Source: DASPUI01 sp035622995 (GTDB lineage Bacteria > Verrucomicrobiota > Verrucomicrobiia > Chthoniobacterales > UBA10450). From it: a stretch of 5,843 nucleotides of DNA. The stretch covers positions 1 through 5,843 of the forward strand of contig DASPUI010000056.1 in the NCBI GenBank assembly GCA_035622995.1, in the 5' to 3' direction. Below are positions 1 to 5,843 of this stretch, piece by piece (position 1 is the first letter of the stretch; each line of letters begins with the position of its first letter). Under the pieces are notes generated by a model. It made no database searches. It was given only the letters and a program-made list of their open reading frames with translations, and was not told where the DNA came from. The position numbers and the translations under genes were made by a program.

Positions 1-596
1 GAGTCTGCGTCGCCCGTGTAGGTGCCGGTAAACGTGCTCGAGCCGCGAGTAACGGAATAAGTCCCCCCAGCGAGGGTCGTCTGTGTGAAAGACAGGTTGA
101 AAACCGACATCGAATCGTAAGCGAGGCCGGTATCCGTCCCGTTGATGCTGTAGAGGTCGCCCCCAACATTAAAGTTGAAAACCTGGGTTCCGCCCACGCC
201 ACCGGTATAAAGGTTGAAGCCCTTGTTCCCGTTTCTAAAATTCACCGCCAGATCGAGCGAGAAGGTTTGACCCGCAGTCAAAGCTGAGTCGAAACTCCGG
301 TCCGCGTCCGCGAATGCGTTGGTTGGATTCGCATACACACCGAAAGAGTCGTTCGGCGGGTTATTGATATTTCCCGAGCCCGCAGTCGAATCGCCGATGA
401 AATATCCGGCAAAAGTGGTTGTACCGTCGTTATTATTGTTAGTCAGGTCCCAGGCACCGAATCCGGTTCCGCCGTTAGTCCCATTCGTCCAGCCGCTGCC
501 ATAGTTCCCGGCGTTGTCCGTACCTGGTGTCGCTGCAAATGCAGCTGTCGCCATCAGGCCTAACGACACAATCCCCAAAGCAAGTTTCTTGATCAT
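1..596 (-). CDS. Exported Gly/Asn/Thr-rich protein, 3' part missing at the left edge
   Basis: The frame is open from an ATG at 596 to the window edge, giving 198 residues with no stop. Residues 1-21 form a textbook signal peptide: basic start MIKK, hydrophobic core LALGIVSLGLMATAA, and a likely cut after AFA (A21/A22). The mature part has no membrane segment or cysteine, few charged residues, and is rich in Gly, Asn, Thr, Ser, Phe and Tyr. It contains segments such as RSFDSALTAGQTFSLDLAV and NFRNGNKGFNLY, which suggest a beta-strand-rich extracellular fold. From memory, similar segments occur in exported proteins of Verrucomicrobiota and Planctomycetota that often end in a PEP-CTERM or similar sorting signal. 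The C-terminus is not visible, so the sorting signal and any function are unknown. It is separated from argF by 162 bases and is probably its own transcription unit. A weak GGA lies about ten bases before the ATG. The reading frame and export are well supported; the family is tentative. Confidence 0.82.
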   Translation of the reverse strand, partial: MIKKLALGIVSLGLMATAAFAATPGTDNAGNYGSGWTNGTNGGTGFGAWDLTNNNNDGTTTFAGYFIGDSTAGSGNINNPPNDSFGVYANPTNAFADADRSFDSALTAGQTFSLDLAVNFRNGNKGFNLYTGGVGGTQVFNFNVGGDLYSINGTDTGLAYDSMSVFNLSFTQTTLAGGTYSVTRGSSTFTGTYTGDAD

Positions 597-758
597 AAAC
601 AGTGTTCCGTTTTTCCCGCAGTTACGTGGCCGCGATTTGGTCAAATTTGGCTAAAAAAGTCAATGAAATTTTCCACGATTTTAGCGCTGTTTTTCGAGTA
701 TCGGGCCGCGCCTCACACCCTCAATTTTGGACCGTAGCGAACGGAGCGCGACCCTCCG
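597..758. other. Gap between argF and the exported-protein gene
   Basis: This 162-base stretch separates the end of argF from the start of the exported-protein gene. Its argF-proximal part (about 700-758) is GC-rich and holds a hairpin. Its distal part (about 635-700) is AT-richer and is where a promoter for the downstream gene would be expected. I see no tRNA, small RNA or convincing small gene. The plus-strand open frame starting at 602 crosses into the end of argF and has no support. Confidence 0.7.
635..663 (-). promoter_or_regulatory. Weak promoter candidate for the exported-protein gene
   Basis: On the minus strand TTGACT (663-658) is a good match to a -35 box. Seventeen bases further on is CCAAAT (640-635), a poor -10 box. 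The same CCAAAT also occurs ten bases earlier (650-645), giving a short direct repeat on one helical turn that could instead be a protein-binding site. The position, about 40-65 bases before the ATG, is reasonable. The -10 match is too weak to be sure. Confidence 0.2.
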
Positions 759-760
759 TT
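740..760 (-). terminator. Hairpin at the end of argF, possible terminator or dispersed repeat
   Basis: On the minus strand AACGGAG and CTCCGTT form a perfect 7-bp stem around the 7-base loop GGTCGCG. The stem begins with the last two bases of the argF stop codon TAA. No run of T follows (the next bases are CGCTACGG), so it is not a standard intrinsic terminator. It could still protect or end the arg transcript, or be a copy of a GC-rich repeat of the REP type. The stem is certain; the role is not. Confidence 0.35.
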
Positions 761-1655
761 ACCCCGCCAGCTCCGTCAAAATCGCTTTCTGCGCGTGCAA
801 CCGGTTCTCGGCCTGATCGAAAATGGTTTGGGCGTGGGCTTCGAAGGTTTTCGCGTCGATCTCCTGCCCCCGATGGGCCGGCAAACAATGCATCACCAGC
901 GCATCCGGTTTCGCCAGCTTAACCACTGAATCGTTGATCCAATACGGCCCAAGCTCGGCCTGGCGGCGCGCCCCCTCCGCCTCTTTTCCCATCGAAACCC
1001 AAATATCGGTATAAAGCACATCGGCGTCGCGTGCCACTGCTGCCACATCGTCGATGCAAACAACCCGGCCGCCTGCGCGCTCGAGCAGCTTCTTTTTCGG
1101 CTGATATCTTTTCGGCGACGCGATTCGCAATTCGAAGCCCAGTTTTCCGGCGGCGAACAACCACGACCGGGCCGTGTTCGACACGCCGTCGCCAATGAAT
1201 GCGATGACGCGGTTGTCGATTCGACCCCGCTTTTCGATGATCGTAAAAACATCGCTCAGGATTTGACACGGATGCTCGTCATCGGTCAGAGCGTTAACGG
1301 TCGGGACACCGGAAAATTCGGCAAACTCTTCGATATCGCTTTGGGCGAAGGTGCGGATGACTGCGCCATGGATCATTCGCGACAACACGCGCGCGGTGTC
1401 CTTGATCAACTCGCCGCGTCCCAACTGGGCGTCCGCTGCGTTCATGTAAATAGTCTCGCCGCCGAGTTCGCGAATTCCTACCTCGAAGGAAACGCGCGTC
1501 CGGGTCGATGGCTTGGAAAAAATCAGCGCCCAGGTTTGGCCCACTAATGGCTGCACGGAAATCTTGCCACGGTTGGCCTTTAATTCCGCCGTGCGCTCGA
1601 GGATTCGTTCGATCTCCTCGCGCGCGAGCTCTTCGATGCTGAGAAAATGTTTCAT
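759..1655 (-). CDS. argF: Ornithine carbamoyltransferase
   Basis: Catalyses carbamoyl phosphate + ornithine to citrulline + phosphate, the sixth step of arginine synthesis, in the cytoplasm as a trimer. The 298-residue protein is at the short end of the family's usual range of about 300-335 but has every landmark. The carbamoyl-phosphate loop STRTR is at 50-54 within SKPSTRTRVSFE, HPCQ is at 128-131, the ornithine loop DIWVSMG is at 217-223, and HCLPAHRG with the active-site cysteine at 257 is at 256-263. These fit true ornithine transcarbamylase. The start MKHFLSIEEL is typical of the family. The ATG at 1655 lies 14 bases after the argD stop, with AAGAAGAAG just upstream as a purine-rich binding site. 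It is the last gene of the operon; a hairpin overlaps its TAA stop. The P-loop-proximal segment GDGVSNTARS (155-164) differs from the more usual GDGNNVANS but keeps the pattern. Confidence 0.97.
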   Translation of the reverse strand: MKHFLSIEELAREEIERILERTAELKANRGKISVQPLVGQTWALIFSKPSTRTRVSFEVGIRELGGETIYMNAADAQLGRGELIKDTARVLSRMIHGAVIRTFAQSDIEEFAEFSGVPTVNALTDDEHPCQILSDVFTIIEKRGRIDNRVIAFIGDGVSNTARSWLFAAGKLGFELRIASPKRYQPKKKLLERAGGRVVCIDDVAAVARDADVLYTDIWVSMGKEAEGARRQAELGPYWINDSVVKLAKPDALVMHCLPAHRGQEIDAKTFEAHAQTIFDQAENRLHAQKAILTELAG

Positions 1656-1669
1656 GGCTTCTTCTTATT

Positions 1670-2884
1670 TCATGACTCGGCAAGATCGACGACGACGCTT
1701 TCGATCGCGCGCAGACCTTCTTCCGCTTCTGCCTGGCTCAAGTTCAACGGCGGCAACAACCGAATCACCGAGCTTGCCGCCGGGACAGTGAGCACGCCCT
1801 TTTCGTGCAATCGTTGCACGATTTCAATGGCTGAAAATTTTGGCGCGAATTCGATCCCAATCATCAGTCCCAGCCCGCGGACATCGCGCACATTTTCGGG
1901 ATATCTTTTTTGCAGCTCTTGAAGCCGCCGCAGGATGAATTCGCCAAGATTACGCGCGTTCTGAGTCAGATTCTCCCGTTCAATCACGTCAAAAATTTTG
2001 AGGGCGACGGCGCAGGCCAGCGGCGTGCCGCCAAAGGTACTCGCGTGTGTTCCGGCCGAAAGCACCTCGGCATGTTTCTCCTGCAGCCAAAACGCGCCGA
2101 TCGGAAATCCGCCGCCAAGCGCCTTGGCCATCGAAACGCCGTCCGGCAGAAGATCGGTATTTTTATTCTCCAAAATGCGCTGCCAGCTCTGAAATTTTCC
2201 GGTCCGAAAATGTCCGGCCTGCACTTCGTCGAACAACAAGAGCAAGTTGTGGTCATGGCAGAGTGTTCTCAGGCCCAACAAGTAATCCGGCGTCGCAATC
2301 GTCACGCCGCTCTCGCCCTGAATCGGTTCGACCAAAATCGCAACGCTGGATTTTGTAATCGCACCTCGCATTGCCCTGAGATCGTTAAACGGGACATGTT
2401 TGAATCCCGCGACCGCGGGTTCGAACCCTTTTTTTACTTTTTCCTGCCCGGTGGCGGCGATTCCAGCCAGAGTGCGTCCGTGAAACGAATCGACCGTGGT
2501 AATAATTTCGTGGCGGCCGGCATCGCGCCCGTATTTGCGCGCGAATTTGTAAAGCCCCTCGTTCGCTTCCGCGCCGCTATTGCAAAAGAAAACGCGCCCG
2601 GGCGCGATCAAACTTGCGATCCGCTCCGCCAAACGGCCTTGCAACTCATTATAATAGAGATTCGAAATGTGAATGAGCTTTTGCGATTGCTCGGTCAGGG
2701 CAGTTGTGATTTCTGGATGAGCATGGCCTAACGAACAGACAGCAATCCCGCCACCGAGATCGAGGTAACGACGGCCCTCGGCATCCCAAACCTGGCTCCC
2801 CTGGCCGCGTTCCAGTACCAGATCGAAACGCGCATAGGAAGGGACGACGTTCTCCCTGAACAATTTCTCGACCTTGTTCGTCAT
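1670..2884 (-). CDS. argD: Acetylornithine aminotransferase (PLP-dependent, class III)
   Basis: Converts N-acetylglutamate semialdehyde and glutamate to N-acetylornithine and 2-oxoglutarate. Many family members also act on succinyl-diaminopimelate precursors, which sequence alone cannot decide. The 404 residues match the family length. Visible landmarks are the cofactor-phosphate loop SGAEAN (103-108), FHGRT (134-138), EPIQGE (186-191), FDEVQ with the pyridine-binding Asp219 (218-222), the Schiff-base lysine K254 in SMAKALGGG (251-259), STFGGTPLAC (282-291) and the substrate-binding arginine R375 in VIRLLPPL. Two features are odd: EVQAGHFRTGK has His-Phe where the family nearly always has x-Gly before RTG, and the stretch from RTGK to PDGVSMAK is about six residues longer than usual. 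All catalytic residues are kept, so activity is expected. The ATG overlaps the argB stop as ATGA, which implies translational coupling; the TGA stop is 14 bases before argF. Confidence 0.96.
   Translation of the reverse strand: MTNKVEKLFRENVVPSYARFDLVLERGQGSQVWDAEGRRYLDLGGGIAVCSLGHAHPEITTALTEQSQKLIHISNLYYNELQGRLAERIASLIAPGRVFFCNSGAEANEGLYKFARKYGRDAGRHEIITTVDSFHGRTLAGIAATGQEKVKKGFEPAVAGFKHVPFNDLRAMRGAITKSSVAILVEPIQGESGVTIATPDYLLGLRTLCHDHNLLLLFDEVQAGHFRTGKFQSWQRILENKNTDLLPDGVSMAKALGGGFPIGAFWLQEKHAEVLSAGTHASTFGGTPLACAVALKIFDVIERENLTQNARNLGEFILRRLQELQKRYPENVRDVRGLGLMIGIEFAPKFSAIEIVQRLHEKGVLTVPAASSVIRLLPPLNLSQAEAEEGLRAIESVVVDLAES
2406..2435 (-). other. Run of seven A followed by a GC hairpin inside argD
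   Basis: On the minus strand argD codons 149-152 read GTA AAA AAA GGG, giving seven A in a row (2435-2429). They are followed, after nine bases, by CCCGC-GGTC-GCGGG (2419-2406), a 5-bp GC stem with a four-base loop that can extend with GAA/TTC past a bulge. The arrangement of slippery run plus stem resembles a -1 frameshift or slippage site. It also encodes the normal family segment KVKKGFEP, so chance is the likelier explanation. Confidence 0.25.
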
Positions 2885-3744
2885 TTTACTACTTCTGTCC
2901 CGACGCCCGCATCGGTGAAAATCTCAAGCAGAATCGAGTGCGGAATGCGCCCGTCGACAAACTGCACCTTTTCCACGCCGCTTTCGATCGCTGCCACCGC
3001 GCTGTCGACTTTCGGAATCATTCCCCGGTCCACGATTCCGGCGCGTTTGAGTTCCGGCACCTCGTTTGCCCGCAAATGCCGCATTAAACTCTTGCTGTTG
3101 TTTGGGTCGCGCAGCAAACCCGGGACATCGCTCATAAAAACCAACCGCCGCGCTCTTAGCGCGATGGCGGTTTTCGCGGCCGCAATGTCGGCGTTGCAAT
3201 TGTAGACTTTACCATCGTCGCCCCGCGCAGTCGGACTGATCACCGGTGTAACACTCCGTCGGATGCATTCACGCAGCGGCTTGGTGTTCACTTCAACGAC
3301 TTCGCCGACAAATCCCAGATCGAACTCATCCGGGCGCGTCAATTTACGGCACTTGAAAGTTTCCGAGCCGGCGAACGTGACGGCTTTCCCGCCAAACTCC
3401 TCAATCGTCCGGACAATTTCGGGATTGATCTCTCGCGACAAAACCTGATCGACGATTTCAATCGCTGCGGCATCGGTCACGCGCAGGCCGTCCACAAACT
3501 TCGATTCCAAGCCAGCATCCTCCAGCGCGCGGGTGATGGCCCTTCCGCCGCCGTGGACAACCACCGGAATAATGCCGACTGCCTCCAGGAAAACGATATC
3601 GCGGGCCAAACGGTGTCGCTCCTCTTCGTTAGGCGAATCCATGAAGCTGCCACCGTATTTGACGACGAAGATTTGACCTCGAAACCGCTGGATATACGGC
3701 AAAGCTTCGAGCAACGTCGCCGCTTTCGAAATAACCTCTTCCAT
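2881..3744 (-). CDS. argB: N-acetylglutamate kinase
   Basis: Phosphorylates N-acetylglutamate with ATP, the second step of the acetylated pathway; cytoplasmic amino-acid kinase fold. The 287 residues include VKYGGS with the phosphate-binding K29 (28-33), HGGG (64-67), GLRVT with the substrate-binding R88 (86-90), NCNADIAAA (182-190), SDVPGLL (205-211), GMIPK with K245 (241-245) and the terminal block HSILLEIFTDAGVGTE (269-284). An N-terminal helix precedes the core (residues 1-20, ending in LPYIQRF). In known hexameric enzymes that helix carries arginine feedback inhibition, and with ArgJ present this kinase is the expected control point; feedback here is inferred. The ATG at 3744 comes one base after the argJ stop (TGA-G-ATG) and the TGA stop overlaps the argD start, so it sits in a coupled series. 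No upstream in-frame start would improve the fit to the family. Confidence 0.97.
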   Translation of the reverse strand: MEEVISKAATLLEALPYIQRFRGQIFVVKYGGSFMDSPNEEERHRLARDIVFLEAVGIIPVVVHGGGRAITRALEDAGLESKFVDGLRVTDAAAIEIVDQVLSREINPEIVRTIEEFGGKAVTFAGSETFKCRKLTRPDEFDLGFVGEVVEVNTKPLRECIRRSVTPVISPTARGDDGKVYNCNADIAAAKTAIALRARRLVFMSDVPGLLRDPNNSKSLMRHLRANEVPELKRAGIVDRGMIPKVDSAVAAIESGVEKVQFVDGRIPHSILLEIFTDAGVGTEVVK

Positions 3745-3745
3745 C

Positions 3746-5077
3746 TCAACCGCCCAGGGTGGTCCGATCGTTCACGTCGCCTTTGTTTAATGTGACGTAA
3801 TCTTCGGTCAAATCGGCGGCGCAGATCGTAAATTCGCCGCGACCGAGGTGGAGATCGACCTGCAAATCGAATTCAGGCGCGGAAGTGATTTTAGCCAGGC
3901 TTTTCAAGCGGAGATTTGTCGGACGCCCGCGACGAAATGCAAAAACAATTTTGCGGCTCGCTGCTGGAGCGTAACCGACATCGACAATCGATTCGTCGAC
4001 TTTGGCCTTCGAATAACCGAGCGCGCACAAGATCCGTCCCCAGTTTGGATCGCCGCCAGACCAACTCGTCCGGACCAGAGAACTGCTCGCAATCGCCCGC
4101 GCAGCCAATTCTGCGTCGCGGGAATTTTGCGCGCCGCACACTTTCAGCCTGATCACCCGCGAAGTGCCCTCCCCATCGCGCACAATCATTTTCGCCAGCT
4201 CGAGGCAAATGTAATTGAGCGCATTTTGAAAAGTGGTGAGTGATGAGTGACGGGTGAACAGTTTGCGATTTCCGGCCAACCCGTTCGCGAGCATGATCAC
4301 CGAATCGTTCGTGCTCATGTCGCCATCGACTGTGATGCGGTTGAAACTTTGCTCGACGGCTGTTTGCAAGGAGCGCTTGAGGACGCGCGATTCAATCGCA
4401 GCATCGGTGGTAATGAAGCAAAGCATCGTCGCCATTCCCGGCTGAATCATGCCTGCGCCTTTGCAAATTCCACCGATCCGCGCGATCCGATTCTCGATTT
4501 TAAGTTCGACTGCCATTTCTTTTAGGCGGGTGTCGGTCGTCATGATCGCCTGCGCAACTCTCCGCGCATTCGACGCCGATCTGGTCAGCCGCGGCGCACA
4601 CGCGCGAATTCCGCGCTCGACATTGCGCATCGGCATCGGCACGCCGATTCGACCAGTCGAGGCAACCAAAACTTGCGCCGGACTCAAAGAAAGCGCTTTC
4701 CCTGCGATTCGCGTCATTGCTTCGGCGTCTCGCATTCCCCGCGCGCCGGTGGCGGCGTTTGCGTTCCCGGAGTTGACCACGATCGCGCGCGCGAATTTCT
4801 TGGCAGAGACTCGACGGCTGATTTTAACCGGCGCCGCGCAAACCTGATTCGTCGTAAACATTCCCGCGACCGCGGCCGGCCGGTCGGAGACGATTAAAGC
4901 GAGATCATCTTTGCGGCCTTTCTCGGAACCTTTGCCTGTGCCGAGTTTCTTGATATCGCAGAAAACCGATGCGCATTTGAAGCCGAGCGGCGCGCAGATC
5001 GAACCGGAAATTTCTCGAAACGAATTTTTCAAGTCAATCCCGCCGCTTCCGGAAATCCGCACATCAGATTGAAACAT
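3746..5077 (-). CDS. argJ: Glutamate N-acetyltransferase (ArgJ, ornithine acetyltransferase)
   Basis: Transfers acetyl from N-acetylornithine to glutamate, releasing ornithine and regenerating N-acetylglutamate. Some family members also use acetyl-CoA; which type this is cannot be told from the sequence. ArgJ proteins cut themselves at Ala-Thr into two chains. Here the site is A216/T217 in KGAGMIQPGMATML (206-219), T217 being the nucleophile. Other landmarks are FTTN (74-77), NSGNANAATG (102-111), the oxyanion-hole segment STGRIG (140-145), TTDT (180-183), TVDGDMSTND (249-258), IVRDGEG (298-304) and DPNWGRIL (343-350). At 443 residues it is longer than the usual 390-410. The excess is an N-terminus overlapping argC by 49 bases, a Lys/Gly-rich stretch GTGKGSEKGRK (46-56), and a variable loop carrying a 7-bp tandem repeat. 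A TTG at codon 16 (5032) would overlap the argC stop by four bases and give 428 residues, a credible alternative start. The function is secure; the start is not. Confidence 0.95.
   Translation of the reverse strand: MFQSDVRISGSGGIDLKNSFREISGSICAPLGFKCASVFCDIKKLGTGKGSEKGRKDDLALIVSDRPAAVAGMFTTNQVCAAPVKISRRVSAKKFARAIVVNSGNANAATGARGMRDAEAMTRIAGKALSLSPAQVLVASTGRIGVPMPMRNVERGIRACAPRLTRSASNARRVAQAIMTTDTRLKEMAVELKIENRIARIGGICKGAGMIQPGMATMLCFITTDAAIESRVLKRSLQTAVEQSFNRITVDGDMSTNDSVIMLANGLAGNRKLFTRHSSLTTFQNALNYICLELAKMIVRDGEGTSRVIRLKVCGAQNSRDAELAARAIASSSLVRTSWSGGDPNWGRILCALGYSKAKVDESIVDVGYAPAASRKIVFAFRRGRPTNLRLKSLAKITSAPEFDLQVDLHLGRGEFTICAADLTEDYVTLNKGDVNDRTTLGG
4237..4257. repeat. Three-copy 7-bp tandem repeat inside argJ
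   Basis: On the plus strand the bases read TGAGTGA, TGAGTGA, CGGGTGA: two exact copies and one with two changes. The total of 21 bases keeps the argJ frame. On the coding strand it gives Thr-Arg-His-Ser-Ser-Leu-Thr at about residues 275-281, just before FQNALNYICLELAK. Family members have a surface loop of variable length here, so the insertion should be tolerated. The repeat pattern is seen directly; its origin is unknown. Confidence 0.8.
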
Positions 5078-5843
5078 TGAACGGCCTGGCCGCTTGCCCC
5101 TTTGACAATGTTGTCGATTGCGCTCATCAAAACGAGACGCGACGTCCGGGCATCGATCTTCCAGCTAATGTCGATAAAATTCGTGCCGGTCACATTCTTC
5201 GTATCTGGCAATCGTGTCTCGCCTAACAAGCGAACGAACGGCTCGCTTCCGTAGGCGCCGTTGAAAACGACGTCGGGATCCAGCTTCACCACTCCGTCCG
5301 CAATATCGGCGCAAATCGTGGTAACGATGCCGCGATTCAACGGAACGAGATGCGGCGTAAATTGAATCGTGAGCTTCTCTCCGGCAAGAATCGACAGCTC
5401 CTGTTCCATCTCGGATAGGTGTCGATGTTTTGGAACGCCATAGGGCCGCATACTTTCGTTGCACTCGGCAAAAAGATAGTCCGCCTCGACCTTCCGCCCG
5501 GCACCGGTCACGCCGCTCAGACTGGTGACCAGAATCCTTTTGCGATCGATTGCCCTCCGGCGAACAAACGGTCGCAGCGGAATGAGCGCGCTGGTGGGAT
5601 AACAGCCGGGGCACGCGACGAGTTTCGCATCGCGAATCTTCCCTCGATAAATCTCGGGCAAACCATAAACGGATTCACCCAGCAAATCCGGGGCGGGATG
5701 ATCCTGTCCATAAAATTCGCGGTAAATGTTCGGGTCGTGAACCCGAAAATCGGCGCTCAGATCGATCACGCGCGCGCCGGCTGCGAGAAGCGGCTTGGCA
5801 AATTCGGCCGCCAATCCGTGAGGCAAAGCGAGAAAAACAATCT
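5029..5843 (-). CDS. argC: N-acetyl-gamma-glutamyl-phosphate reductase, 5' part missing at the right edge
   Basis: Reduces N-acetylglutamyl phosphate to the semialdehyde with NADPH, the third step of the pathway; cytoplasmic. About 270 C-terminal residues are visible, roughly 75 short of the usual 345; the missing N-terminus would hold the GxxGxxG nucleotide-binding loop. A TTG at 5826 is not the start: it is the Leu of the family block IVFLALPHGLA, and the frame stays open to the edge. Counting that Leu as 1, landmarks are IDLSADFR (21-28), YGLPEIYR (54-61), the active-site cysteine C75 in ACPGCYPTSA (71-80), SGVTGAGRK (104-112), KHRHLSEMEQEL with the likely catalytic histidine (133-144), FTPHLVPLNRG (156-166) and SAIDNIVKGASGQAVQ (235-250). 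The residue before the PGC motif is Cys rather than the common Asn, a position that varies in the family. It is the first visible gene of the operon, and its end overlaps argJ. Confidence 0.96.
   Translation of the reverse strand, partial: IVFLALPHGLAAEFAKPLLAAGARVIDLSADFRVHDPNIYREFYGQDHPAPDLLGESVYGLPEIYRGKIRDAKLVACPGCYPTSALIPLRPFVRRRAIDRKRILVTSLSGVTGAGRKVEADYLFAECNESMRPYGVPKHRHLSEMEQELSILAGEKLTIQFTPHLVPLNRGIVTTICADIADGVVKLDPDVVFNGAYGSEPFVRLLGETRLPDTKNVTGTNFIDISWKIDARTSRLVLMSAIDNIVKGASGQAVQCFNLMCGFPEAAGLT
5030..5050 (-). promoter_or_regulatory. Alternative argJ start (TTG) with possible ribosome binding site
   Basis: A TTG at 5032-5030 is in the argJ frame and overlaps the argC stop TGA (5031-5029) as TTGA, the same layout as the ATGA junction between argB and argD. 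Upstream on the minus strand are GGAAG (5050-5046) and GGGA (5041-5038), both only modest Shine-Dalgarno matches. The ATG at 5077 has no better match in front of it. Family homology starts only at about residue 25, so it does not choose between them. Confidence 0.35.

Noticed and set aside
319..504. Plus-strand open frame of 61 codons opposite the exported-protein gene
   Set aside because: It is Pro/Val-rich, has no visible domain, and lies wholly within a better-supported gene with a signal peptide on the minus strand.
602..922. Plus-strand open frame of 106 codons across the gap and the end of argF
   Set aside because: It overlaps the conserved end of argF, has an Arg/Pro/Ser-rich translation typical of a shadow frame, and lacks a ribosome binding site.
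1647..1922. Plus-strand frames near the argD/argF junction
   Set aside because: These lie opposite conserved parts of ArgD and ArgF and show low-complexity shadow translations; no separate gene is supported.
1910..2731. Plus-strand open frame of 273 codons opposite argD
   Set aside because: Its codons align exactly with the argD codons on the other strand, so it stays open simply because argD avoids TTA, CTA and TCA there. The translation shows no recognisable domain, and argD is certain.
5824..5826. TTG as the start codon of argC
   Set aside because: The frame continues upstream as IVFLA before LPHGLA, which is a conserved internal block of ArgC. The gene is therefore cut by the window edge rather than starting here.
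1..5843. CRISPR array, insertion sequence, tRNA or rRNA gene
   Set aside because: I saw no spaced direct repeats, transposase motifs, terminal inverted repeats or tRNA-like folds on either strand by reading; coding genes account for nearly the whole window.

Overview
This window holds most of an arginine biosynthesis operon, read right to left on the minus strand, followed by the 5' part of a separate gene for an exported protein. The operon order is argC (5' end cut by the right edge), argJ, argB, argD, argF. Together these enzymes carry glutamate to citrulline. ArgB phosphorylates N-acetylglutamate, ArgC reduces the phosphate to the semialdehyde, ArgD transaminates it to N-acetylornithine, ArgJ moves the acetyl group back onto glutamate, and ArgF carbamoylates ornithine. 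With ArgJ present the acetyl group can be recycled, so no ArgE-type deacetylase is needed. argG, argH, carAB and an arginine regulator are not in the window.

The genes are packed very tightly. argC/argJ overlap by 4 or 49 bases depending on the argJ start, argJ/argB are 1 base apart, argB/argD overlap in ATGA, and argD/argF are 14 bases apart. This points to one transcript with translational coupling. No promoter or operator for the operon is inside the window, so it must lie beyond the right edge.

Bases 597-758, after argF, form a gene-free gap with a hairpin at the argF stop and an AT-richer stretch that may hold a promoter. Bases 1-596 encode, on the minus strand, the first 198 residues of a protein with a clear signal peptide and a Gly/Asn/Thr-rich mature part. 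It runs off the left edge and is not part of the arginine pathway.

The genes look like those of a Gram-negative, moderately GC-rich bacterium. The exported protein resembles sorted or autotransporter-like exported proteins known from Verrucomicrobiota, Planctomycetota and similar groups, and a soil verrucomicrobium is my best guess. That is inference from family resemblance only.

I see no previously undescribed system here. The points most worth a second look are a 7-bp tandem repeat inserted in frame in argJ, a substitution and insertion near the active site of ArgD, the hairpin at the argF stop, and the exported protein at the left edge.
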